From Micromonospora chalcea (lineage in GTDB: Bacteria; Actinomycetota; Actinomycetes; Mycobacteriales; Micromonosporaceae): a stretch of 64,000 nt of DNA. The position numbers were made by a program, and so were the translations under genes. The stretch spans positions 1-64,000 of the forward strand of contig NZ_MAGP01000080.1 in assembly GCF_002926165.1 (NCBI RefSeq). The letters run 5' to 3'. This document shows, one piece after another, positions 17,848 to 25,440 of this stretch. Position 1 is the stretch's first letter. Each line of letters begins with the position of its first letter. Below the pieces are notes generated by a model that was not told the DNA's origin, searched no databases, and saw only the letters and a list, made by a program, of their open reading frames with translations.

Positions 17848-17917
17848 TGACACCTGCCCGAGGACCGGACCGGCGGCACCGCCGCCTGCCTTGGAGAGGG
17901 CCGGAGAGGAGACCGCA

Positions 17918-20020
17918 GTGCCGACGCGTACCGAGGGGAGCGCACCACCCGGTGACCGGGTGGCCTGGGCCGACGTGGCGAAGGGCGCCTGCATCGTGCT
18001 CGTGGTGCTCTGGCACGTCGTCGTCAAGGACTACCTGCGCATCGACTGGCGGGCCGGCCTGCCGGTGCCGGGCGCGTGGGGGCTGCTCGGCGAGCAGCTG
18101 CTGCCGCTGCGGATGCCGTTGTTCTTCGCGATCTCCGGCATCTTCGCGGCGAACGCGGTGGCCCGCCCGTGGCGGGTGTCCGGACGGCCCCGGATCGCGC
18201 GGAACCTCTACCTGTACGCGATCTGGCTGCTGATCCACACCGCGCTGCTGGCGCTGGCGCCCGGCTTCCCGACCGACCGGGCCACCGACCCGGGTGAGTT
18301 GCTGGCCCAGCTCACCGTGACGCCCTCGAACCTGTGGTACCTGTACGCGCTGGCGCTCTACTTCGTGCTCGCCAAGGCGCTGCGCCGGGTCCGCCCGGCG
18401 GTACTGCTGACCGCCGCGGGCGCGCTGTCCGCCGTGGCGGCCACCGGGCTGCTGGACAGCCCCGGCAACCGGGGGCAGGTCTACCAGAACCTGGTGTTCT
18501 TCCTGGCCGGGGTGCGCCTGAAGCCGTACCTCACGCGATGGGCGGACGGCGCGAGCACCCGGCGGCTCGCCGGCACCGGCGCGGCGTACGCGATCGGGCT
18601 GGCCGCCATGGGCCTGGCCGGCGCGCAGAGCTGGCCCGGCGCGTACCTGTTCGTCTCCGTGCTCGCTGTGGCGTTCGGGCTGACCGCCGCCGCCCGGCTG
18701 GCCCGGCACCGCCTGGCCGGTCCGGCGCTGGCCCGGCTGGGCCGCCGCACGCTTGGTGTCTACGTGATCCACATGCCGGTGCTGGCGCTGCTCGACCGGC
18801 TCCTCGCCGCGCCGGTGGCCGGTCTGGGCGGACCCGCCCGGGCGCTGCTGGTGACCGTCTACCCGGTCCTGCTCACCGCGCTCGTGCTGGCGCTCAGCCT
18901 CGCCGCGCACCGCGGCCTCACCGCGCTCGGCGCGCACTGGCTGTTCGACCTGCCGCGCCGCCGCGTCCACTCGAATCCCGAAGGAGAGACCATGCCCCGA
19001 ATCGACGGGCCGGCGCTGCCGGACCGCACACACGTCGAGGAGGCCGCCCGCGCGCTGTCCGGCCGGGTGGTGCGTACCCCGGTGCTGCACAGCCCGGTGA
19101 TCGACCGCCTGGCCGGCACCCGGATCCTGCTCAAGGCGGAGAACCTCCAGGACGGGGGCTCGTACAAGATGCGCGGCGCGATGCTGGCGGTGGGCCGGCT
19201 CGCCGCCGCCGGGCACACCGGCGTGGTCACGCAGAGCACCGGCAACCACGCCGTCGCGGTGGCGCTGGCCGCGCGCCGGCACGGGCTGGCCGCCACTGTC
19301 GTGCTGCCGGTGGACGCCGCGCCGGTCAAGGTGGACCGGGCGCGGGCCGCCGGGGCCCGGGTGGTCCGGGCCGGCACCACGGTCGAGGAGCGCCTCGCCG
19401 TCGCCCGGCGGATCGCCGAGGTGGAGGGCCACCCGCTGGTCGACGCGTACGACCACCCGGACGTGGTGGCCGGGCAGGGCAGCGCCAGCCTGGAGCTGAT
19501 CGAGGAGGCGGCGCGGCGCGGCACACCGCTGGACGCGCTGGTGGTGCCGGTGGGCGGGGGCGGCGGCATCGCCGGGGCCTGCCTGGCCGTGGCCGGAACG
19601 CCGATCCAGGTGTACGGCGTGGAGCCGGTCGGGTGCGACTCGCTGGCCCGCAGCCTGGCCGCCGGACGGCCCACACCCGTCGCCCCGGCGCCGAGCCTCG
19701 CCGACGGGCTGCGCCCCGGGTGCGTCGGCGACCTGCCGTTCGCGGTGGCCCGCACCGGTGTGCGGGGCGTGGTCCGGGTCGACGACGACGCGATCGTCGA
19801 GGCGTTCCGGCTGCTCCTGCTGGACCTGAAGGTGCTGGTCGAGCCGTCCGGCGCGGCCGCGCTGGCCGGCGCGCTGCGGCTGGACGAGGTGAGCGGTCCC
19901 GGCAGCTCGGGCGCCGGGACGCGGCGGACGGTCGGCGTGGTGCTGACCGGCGGAAACGTGGAAGCGGACCTGGTGGCCCGGCTGGCGGGCGACCCGATGA
20001 CGGCGGGAGTCGCGGCATGA
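17918..20020 (+). CDS. Acyltransferase-3 membrane domain fused to fold-type II serine racemase-like domain (VanT analogue)
   Basis: 700 residues in one uninterrupted frame. Residues about 10-345 form an acyltransferase-3 type membrane domain (DVAKGACIVLVVLWH, MPLFFAISGIF, about ten helices). After a short linker, residues 359-700 are a PLP enzyme of the threonine dehydratase/serine racemase group: PLP lysine K417 in GSYKMRG, STGNHA (T441), a glycine-rich phosphate loop near 543-550 and VEPSGAAAL. VanT serine racemases also join an acyltransferase-3 domain to a racemase, but of the alanine-racemase fold. By analogy this protein may import L-serine and make D-serine. T441 aligns with the catalytic serine of mammalian serine racemase, keeping a hydroxyl. 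GTG at 17918 follows GGAGAGGAG. Dehydratase activity is the main alternative. Confidence 0.75.
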   Translation: MPTRTEGSAPPGDRVAWADVAKGACIVLVVLWHVVVKDYLRIDWRAGLPVPGAWGLLGEQLLPLRMPLFFAISGIFAANAVARPWRVSGRPRIARNLYLYAIWLLIHTALLALAPGFPTDRATDPGELLAQLTVTPSNLWYLYALALYFVLAKALRRVRPAVLLTAAGALSAVAATGLLDSPGNRGQVYQNLVFFLAGVRLKPYLTRWADGASTRRLAGTGAAYAIGLAAMGLAGAQSWPGAYLFVSVLAVAFGLTAAARLARHRLAGPALARLGRRTLGVYVIHMPVLALLDRLLAAPVAGLGGPARALLVTVYPVLLTALVLALSLAAHRGLTALGAHWLFDLPRRRVHSNPEGETMPRIDGPALPDRTHVEEAARALSGRVVRTPVLHSPVIDRLAGTRILLKAENLQDGGSYKMRGAMLAVGRLAAAGHTGVVTQSTGNHAVAVALAARRHGLAATVVLPVDAAPVKVDRARAAGARVVRAGTTVEERLAVARRIAEVEGHPLVDAYDHPDVVAGQGSASLELIEEAARRGTPLDALVVPVGGGGGIAGACLAVAGTPIQVYGVEPVGCDSLARSLAAGRPTPVAPAPSLADGLRPGCVGDLPFAVARTGVRGVVRVDDDAIVEAFRLLLLDLKVLVEPSGAAALAGALRLDEVSGPGSSGAGTRRTVGVVLTGGNVEADLVARLAGDPMTAGVAA
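18981..18994 (+). promoter_or_regulatory. Internal ribosome-binding site and ATG at the fusion joint
   Basis: AAGGAG (18981-18986) sits five bases before an in-frame ATG (18992-18994), exactly where the racemase-like domain begins. No stop codon precedes it in that frame. The site could give a free soluble racemase beside the full fusion, or mark a recent fusion of two once-separate genes. Confidence 0.55.
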
Positions 20021-21150
20021 GGTCGACAGTGCGGATCGGTGTCCTGTTCGGAGGCCCGTCGGCGGAACACGAGGTCTCCTGCGCCTCGGCGCTGGGCGTG
20101 GCCCGCGCCCTGGCCGGGCAGGGGCACCGGGTGGTGGCGCTCGGCCTCACCCGTACCGGCGGGCTCCGGCTGCTGCCCGAGCCGGTGCTCGCGCAGCACC
20201 TCGGAACGGTGGCGGCCGGACGGGCGATCGACGACCGGCTGCCCGTCACCGGCGAGGCGGTGGAGCTGCGACGCGGGGCAGCCGCCGGCACGGTCGCGGT
20301 CACCGCCGCCGACTCCCCGGCCACTGTGCACGCCGAACTGGACGTGGTGTTCCCGGTGCTGCACGGCCCGTACGGCGAGGACGGCGTGGTGCAGGGGCTG
20401 CTGGAATCACTCGGCGTGCCGTACGTCGGGTGCGGCATCCTCGCCTCCGCCGTCGGCATGGACAAGGTGGCGATGAAGCGGGCGCTGCGCGCCGAGGACG
20501 TGCCGACGACGCCGTACGTCTGGTTCGACGAGCCGACCTGGCGGGCCGCGGCGGACCCGGAGAAGCTGGTCGTCGGGCTGCGCGGGCCGCTGTTCGTCAA
20601 GCCGGCCCGGATGGGCTCCTCGATCGGCATCTCCCGGGTCGCAGGCGGCGACGACCTGGTCGCGGCCGTGGAGGAGGCGTTCCGGCACGACCACGTGGTG
20701 CTGGTCGAGCAGGGCGTGACCGGCCGGGAACTGGAGTGCGGCGTGCTCGGCGGCTGGCAGCCCGAGGCGTCTGCGGTCGGCGAGGTCCGGGTCGCGGGCG
20801 GCTGGTTCGACTACCGGCAGAAGTACTTCGGCGACGCCGACCCGATGATCGTCCCGGCCCCGCTGCCGGACGAGGTCACCGAGCGGATCCGCGAGCTGTC
20901 GGTACGGGCATTCACCGCGATCGGCGGCTGGGGCCTGGCCCGGGTCGACTTCCTCTACGACGAGACCGCCGGCGACCTTTACGTCAACGAGCTGAACACG
21001 CTGCCCGGCTTCACCGCGCACTCGATGTACCCGAAGGTGTGGGCCGAGTCCGGCGTCGCGTACCCCGAGGTGGTGGACCGGCTGGTCGCGCTCGCCTTCA
21101 CCCGGCACGCGGCCCGGCCGTCCACCGCACACCCCGGGGGTACGCCGTGA
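20017..21150 (+). CDS. D-alanine-D-alanine ligase family enzyme (Ddl or D-Ala-D-Ser type)
   Basis: 377 residues; ATG overlaps the fusion stop. N-terminal GVLFGGPSAEHEVS, KPARMGSSIG, and the ATP-grasp metal site NELNTLPGF are present. The Ddl triad of E. coli DdlB (E15, S150, Y216) is kept as E17, S201 and Y270 in FDYRQKYF. VanA-type D-lactate ligases lack that tyrosine, so a D-Ala-D-Lac enzyme is unlikely. Ordinary D-Ala-D-Ala ligase and D-Ala-D-Ser ligase are not separable by eye; the QKYF sequence differs from the EKYQL form reported for VanC/E-type enzymes. Location in this cassette favours a resistance or wall-remodelling role. Confidence 0.85.
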   Translation: MRSTVRIGVLFGGPSAEHEVSCASALGVARALAGQGHRVVALGLTRTGGLRLLPEPVLAQHLGTVAAGRAIDDRLPVTGEAVELRRGAAAGTVAVTAADSPATVHAELDVVFPVLHGPYGEDGVVQGLLESLGVPYVGCGILASAVGMDKVAMKRALRAEDVPTTPYVWFDEPTWRAAADPEKLVVGLRGPLFVKPARMGSSIGISRVAGGDDLVAAVEEAFRHDHVVLVEQGVTGRELECGVLGGWQPEASAVGEVRVAGGWFDYRQKYFGDADPMIVPAPLPDEVTERIRELSVRAFTAIGGWGLARVDFLYDETAGDLYVNELNTLPGFTAHSMYPKVWAESGVAYPEVVDRLVALAFTRHAARPSTAHPGGTP

Positions 21151-21782
21151 TCCTCCTCTCCGACCCCCGCGTCGCCGCCGTGTCCAGCCGGGACGACGGC
21201 GAACCCCTGGTTGACCTGCGCGAGGTGCCCGGGCTGCTGGTGGACGCGCGGGCCGCCGACCCCGCCGGGGCGTACGCGCGGGTGCGGCGCGGTGTCGCGG
21301 ACCGCCTGCTGGCCGCGCAGCGCGCGCTGCCGGCCGGGCTGCGCCTGCTCGTGGTCGAGGGCTACCGGCCGTACCGGGCGCAGCTCGACATCTTCACCGG
21401 CTACCGGGACGAGCTGCGGCGGCGGCACCCGGACTGGCCGGCGGACCGGCTGCACCGGGAGACCACCAAGTTCGTGTCGCCGGTCGAGGTGGCCCCGCAC
21501 AGCACCGGCGGAGCAGTCGACCTCACGCTGTGTGACGCCGACGGGGTGGAGTTGGACATGGGCACGGCGCTCGACGCCACCCCCGAGGAGAGCGCCGACG
21601 CCTGCTTCACCGCCGCCCGGCACATCCCGGTGAGCGCGTGGCGCAACCGGAACGTGCTGGTGGCGGCGTTGAGCGGCGCGGGGATGGTGAACTACCCGAC
21701 GGAGTGGTGGCACTGGTCCTACGGCGACAGGTACTGGGCGCTGATGACCGGGGCGCCGCACACCCGTTACGGTCCGTTGTAG
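21147..21782 (+). CDS. vanX: VanX-type D-Ala-D-Ala dipeptidase (M15D)
   Basis: 211 residues; GTG overlaps the ligase stop. Zinc and catalytic residues of VanX are kept: H118 and D125 in HSTGGAVD, E186 and H189 in EWWH, and the substrate-binding arginine in GYRPYR. VanX hydrolyses D-Ala-D-Ala so that an altered peptidoglycan terminus dominates. Absence of a penicillin-binding-like Y domain means it is VanX rather than VanXY. It completes the regulator-kinase-racemase-ligase-dipeptidase set. No D-lactate dehydrogenase (VanH) is present. Confidence 0.9.
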   Translation: MILLSDPRVAAVSSRDDGEPLVDLREVPGLLVDARAADPAGAYARVRRGVADRLLAAQRALPAGLRLLVVEGYRPYRAQLDIFTGYRDELRRRHPDWPADRLHRETTKFVSPVEVAPHSTGGAVDLTLCDADGVELDMGTALDATPEESADACFTAARHIPVSAWRNRNVLVAALSGAGMVNYPTEWWHWSYGDRYWALMTGAPHTRYGPL

Positions 21783-21857
21783 CCCGTCGGTTCAGGTGAA
21801 CGTTCCGGCCCTCCCGTCCGTACCACGCGGGGAACGACAGCGACGACGGGAGAGAAC

Positions 21858-22517
21858 GTGAGGGTGCAGCGTAAGCACGCGATGGCGGCAATCGTGGCGG
21901 TGACCGCCACGGTGGCGGTCTCGGTGGGAACCGGACTGGGATTCGCGGACACCGCGCCGGTCGGGCGGTCGGCCTGCGCCGGGTCGGTGACCTTCTCGGC
22001 CGAGAGCGGCCCGCCGGCCGCGACGAGCGACAGGTTCCCGGTGGGCACACGCCTGCGGGTGACGAACCTCGACAACCGCAAGGTGGCCACGGTGACGGTC
22101 ACCGGGCCGTCCGGTAGCTGCGTACTGCTCAACGCCGCCGCCATGGACCTGGTACGCGAGCCGGGCAAGAACGTCATCCGCCGCAACGTGGTGGAACGCC
22201 TCGACGGCGCCGCCGCTCCGGCCCCGGGCGCGCAGCCGGGCGAGACCCGGCCCGGCGCCGCGCAGCCGATCGGCGGCAGCGTCTGCTCCGGCGCGCTCAC
22301 GTTCTTCGCCGAAGGTGGGGCGCCGGCCGCCACCAGCGGCCAGTTCCCGCTCGGCACCCGGCTGCGGGTGACGAACCTCGACAACAACAAGGCGGTGACC
22401 GTGACTGTCACCGGGCCGTCCGGTAGCTGCGTGCTGCTCAACACCGCCGCCATGGACGCCATCCGGGAACCGGGCAAGAACCTGGTCCGGCGCAACACCG
22501 TCGAGCTGATCCGCTGA
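21858..22517 (+). CDS. Secreted protein with two RlpA-like double-psi beta-barrel repeats
   Basis: 219 residues, GTG start after GGGAGAG. A signal peptide spans about residues 1-30 (cleavage near FADTA). Two repeats of about 78 residues follow (39-116 and 142-219), joined by a proline/alanine linker. Both contain GTRLRVTNLDN and TVTGPSGSCVLLN, with one cysteine near each end that may pair. The pattern fits the double-psi beta-barrel of RlpA and expansins, which act on or bind peptidoglycan or glycans. A conserved catalytic aspartate is not obvious, so binding is as likely as cleavage. It follows the van-like cassette by 75 bases. Confidence 0.7.
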   Translation: MRVQRKHAMAAIVAVTATVAVSVGTGLGFADTAPVGRSACAGSVTFSAESGPPAATSDRFPVGTRLRVTNLDNRKVATVTVTGPSGSCVLLNAAAMDLVREPGKNVIRRNVVERLDGAAAPAPGAQPGETRPGAAQPIGGSVCSGALTFFAEGGAPAATSGQFPLGTRLRVTNLDNNKAVTVTVTGPSGSCVLLNTAAMDAIREPGKNLVRRNTVELIR

Positions 22518-22525
22518 ATTCCCGG

Positions 22526-22576
22526 GTGGAACACCATGAGCCGGTCCTGGGGAAGATCGGGCTCATGGTGTTCCAC
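22526..22576. terminator. 17-bp perfect inverted repeat between convergent genes
   Basis: GTGGAACACCATGAGCC (22526-22542) and its exact complement (22560-22576) flank a 17-base loop, between the RlpA-like gene (+) and gabT (-), nine bases from each stop. It probably works as a two-way terminator, though it is less G+C-rich than usual actinobacterial terminators and has no T-run. Confidence 0.65.
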
Positions 22577-22584
22577 GTCCGGGG

Positions 22585-23856
22585 TCAGCCGAAGGCGGCC
22601 GCCAGGATGTCCAGCCCTCGGCCCAGCTCGTCGTCGGAGATGACCAGCGGCGGCAGGAACCGCAGCACGTTGCCGTAGGTGCCGCAGGTCAGCGTGAGCA
22701 GCCCGGCCGCGTGGCAGGCCGCCGAGATCGCCGCCGTGGCGGCCGGGTCCGGGGTCGACGTGCCCGGTACGACGATCTCCACGGCGAGCATCGCGCCCCG
22801 GCCGCGTACCTCGGCCACGCGCGGGTCACCGGCGGCGATCGCGCGCAGCCGCTCACCCATCACCGCGCCGATCCGGCGCGCGGCGGCGGCCAGGTCCAGC
22901 TCCCGCATCGTCTCGATCGACGCGAGCGCGGCGGCGCAGGCGATCGGGTTGCCGCCGTACGTGCCGCCCAGACCGCCGACGTGCACCGCGTCCATCAGCT
23001 CCGCCCGGCCGGTCACCGCCGCCAGCGGCAGCCCGCCCGCGATGCCCTTGGCCAGCGTGATCAGGTCCGGCTCGACGCCCTCGTGCTCGCAGGCGAACCA
23101 GTCGCCGGTGCGGCAGAAACCGGTCTGGATCTCGTCGGCGACGAACACCACCCCGGCCGCCGTCGCCCACTCGCGCAGCGCCGGCAGGAAACCCTCAGCG
23201 GGTACGACGAAACCGCCCTCGCCCTGGATCGGCTCGATCAGCAGCGCCGCCACGTTCTCCGCGCCCACCTGCTTCTCGATCATCTCGATCGACCGGGCCG
23301 CAGCGGTGGCGCCGTCCAGCCCGCCGTCGCGCAGCGGGTACGACATCGGCACCCGGTAGACCTCACCGGCGAACGGCCCGAACCGGTGCTTGTACGGCAT
23401 GTTCTTCGCGGTCAGCGCCATGGTCAGGTTGGTCCGGCCGTGGTACGCGTGGTCGAACACCACCACCGCCGGCCGCCCGGTCGCGTGCCGGGCGATCTTC
23501 ACCGCGTTCTCCACCGCCTCGGCGCCGGAGTTGAACAACGCCGAGCGCTTCCCGAAACCACCCGGGGTCAGCGCGTTGAGCTGCTCGCAGACCGCCACGT
23601 ACGACTCGTACGGCGCGACCATGAAGCAGGTGTGGGTGAACCGCTCGACCTGCGCGCGTACCGCCTCGACCACACGCGGCGCGGAGTTGCCCACGTTGGT
23701 GACGGCGATGCCGGCGGCGAAGTCGATCCACTCCCGCCCGTCCACGTCGGTGATCGTGCCGCCGCCCGCCCGGTCCACGTACGCGGGAATGGTGCTGCCG
23801 ACGCCCCGCGCCACCGCCTCGACCCGGCGCTTGTGCAGCTCCTCGCTGGTGGCCAT
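22585..23856 (-). CDS. gabT: 4-aminobutyrate (GABA) aminotransferase
   Basis: 423 residues. Class III aminotransferase with NSGAEAVENAVKIAR, HAYHGRTN, EPIQGEGGF, VADEIQTGF and the PLP lysine in LAKGIAGG (K270). These match GabT, which moves the amino group of GABA to 2-oxoglutarate, giving succinate semialdehyde. It lies five bases after an aldehyde dehydrogenase gene that would make GABA from aminobutyraldehyde. Together they continue the putrescine pathway encoded at the left of the window. Aminovalerate may be an additional substrate. Confidence 0.9.
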   Translation of the reverse strand: MATSEELHKRRVEAVARGVGSTIPAYVDRAGGGTITDVDGREWIDFAAGIAVTNVGNSAPRVVEAVRAQVERFTHTCFMVAPYESYVAVCEQLNALTPGGFGKRSALFNSGAEAVENAVKIARHATGRPAVVVFDHAYHGRTNLTMALTAKNMPYKHRFGPFAGEVYRVPMSYPLRDGGLDGATAAARSIEMIEKQVGAENVAALLIEPIQGEGGFVVPAEGFLPALREWATAAGVVFVADEIQTGFCRTGDWFACEHEGVEPDLITLAKGIAGGLPLAAVTGRAELMDAVHVGGLGGTYGGNPIACAAALASIETMRELDLAAAARRIGAVMGERLRAIAAGDPRVAEVRGRGAMLAVEIVVPGTSTPDPAATAAISAACHAAGLLTLTCGTYGNVLRFLPPLVISDDELGRGLDILAAAFG

Positions 23857-23861
23857 CGCGA

Positions 23862-25298
23862 TCAGCCCTCGATGTTGTGCATGACGTGCTTGACCCGGGT
23901 GTAGTCCTCCAGGCTGTAGACCGACAGGTCCTTGCCGTGGCCGGAGTGCTTGAAGCCGCCGTGCGGCATCTCCGAGACGAACGGGATGTGCGTGTTCACC
24001 CAGACGCAGCCGAAGTCCAGCCGCCGCGTCATCCGCATGGCCCGGCCGTGGTCGCGCGTCCACACCGAGGCGGACAGGCCGTAGTCCACGCCGTTGGCCC
24101 AGCGCACCGCCTCGTCCTCGTCGGAGAAACGCTGCACGGTGATGACCGGCCCGAACACCTCGTCCTGGATGATCTCGTCGGCCTGGCGTACGCCGGAGAC
24201 CACGGTCGGGGCGTAGAAGAAGCCGCGCTCGCCGACCCGGGCGCCGCCGGTGGTGACGTTCGCGTGGTCCGGCAGGCGGTCCACGAAACCGCTCACCCGG
24301 GCGAGCTGGTTGGCGTTGTTCAGCGGGCCGTAGAGCACGTCGGCGTCGTCCGGCCCGCCGGTACGGGTGTTGCGGGCCTGCTCGGTCAGCGCGGCCACGA
24401 AGTCCTCGTGGATGCCCGGCCCGGTCAGCACCCGGGTGGCCGCCGTGCAGTCCTGACCGGCGTTGAAGTAGCCGCCCATCGCGATCGCCTCGGCCGCCGC
24501 CGCCACGTCGGCGTCGTCGAAGATCACCACCGGGGCCTTGCCGCCCAGCTCCAGGTGCGTCCGCTTCAGGTCCGGCGCCGCCGCGGCGGCGACCTCCATG
24601 CCCGCGCGGGTCGAGCCGGTGATCGACACGAGCTGCGGGGTCGGGTGGGAGACCAGCGTACGGCCGGTGTCGCGGTCGCCGCAGACCACGTTGAAGACAC
24701 CCGGGGGCAGGTGCTCGGCGGCGATCTCGGCCAGCAGCAGCGTCGACACCGGCGTGGTGTCCGACGGCTTCAGCACCACCGCGTTCCCGGCGGCGAGGGC
24801 CGGGGCGATCTTCCAGACCGCCATCATCAGCGGGTAGTTCCACGGCGTCACCTGGGCGCATACGCCGATCGGCTCGCGCCGCACGTACGAGGTGTGCCCG
24901 GCCATGTACTCACCGGCCGAGCGGCCCTCCAGCAGACGCGCGGCGCCGGCGAAGAAGCGCAGCTCGTCCACTGCCGGCGGCAACTCCTCCTCGGTGGTGA
25001 GCTGCCGGGGCTTGCCGGTGTTGCGGACCTCGGCGTCGACCAGCTCGGCGGCCCGCGCCTCCACCGCGTCGGCGAACTTCAGCAGCGCCCGCTGCCGCTC
25101 GGCCGGGGTGGTGTCGCGCCAGGTCTCGAACGCGGCGGAGGCGGCCTTCATCGCCGCGTCCACGGCCGCCGCGCCGGAGACCGGGGCCTGGGCGAAGGCC
25201 TCGCCGGTGCACGGGTCGATCAGGTCGGCGTAGCCGCCGTCCACCGGGTCGACGTACTCGCCGTTGACGAAGTTGCGCAGCTGCTGCTGGTCGCTCAT
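23862..25298 (-). CDS. Gamma-aminobutyraldehyde dehydrogenase-like (PatD/Prr type)
   Basis: 478 residues. Aldehyde dehydrogenase motifs are complete: [30 protein letters not shown], and the catalytic cysteine in [11 protein letters not shown] (C284). GQDCTA and [10 protein letters not shown] near the C-terminus are typical of gamma-aminobutyraldehyde and betaine aldehyde dehydrogenases. With gabT directly downstream it most likely converts 4-aminobutyraldehyde to GABA using NAD. ATG at 25298 leaves a 142-base divergent region shared with the next dehydrogenase. Confidence 0.87.
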   Translation of the reverse strand: MSDQQQLRNFVNGEYVDPVDGGYADLIDPCTGEAFAQAPVSGAAAVDAAMKAASAAFETWRDTTPAERQRALLKFADAVEARAAELVDAEVRNTGKPRQLTTEEELPPAVDELRFFAGAARLLEGRSAGEYMAGHTSYVRREPIGVCAQVTPWNYPLMMAVWKIAPALAAGNAVVLKPSDTTPVSTLLLAEIAAEHLPPGVFNVVCGDRDTGRTLVSHPTPQLVSITGSTRAGMEVAAAAAPDLKRTHLELGGKAPVVIFDDADVAAAAEAIAMGGYFNAGQDCTAATRVLTGPGIHEDFVAALTEQARNTRTGGPDDADVLYGPLNNANQLARVSGFVDRLPDHANVTTGGARVGERGFFYAPTVVSGVRQADEIIQDEVFGPVITVQRFSDEDEAVRWANGVDYGLSASVWTRDHGRAMRMTRRLDFGCVWVNTHIPFVSEMPHGGFKHSGHGKDLSVYSLEDYTRVKHVMHNIEG

Positions 25299-25440
25299 CA
25301 GAAGTCTCCGTGAAGGTGGCCGGGGAGAGGGTCAGCGGAGGTTATCGCAATCTGACTGCCATCTTGGCTACTAAATCCGAGGCAGACAAGGGTTTGGGCA
25401 ACTGTTTCCGCGTGAGCGCCTGTGGTCTAGGCTGCCGGTC

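Noticed and set aside
17918..18991. Acyltransferase as a separate gene
   Set aside because: No stop codon occurs between it and the racemase domain in frame, so it cannot end there in this sequence; kept as a fusion with an internal start.
20017..21150. VanA-type D-Ala-D-Lac ligase
   Set aside because: The tyrosine of the Ddl/VanC omega loop is retained and no D-lactate dehydrogenase gene is nearby.
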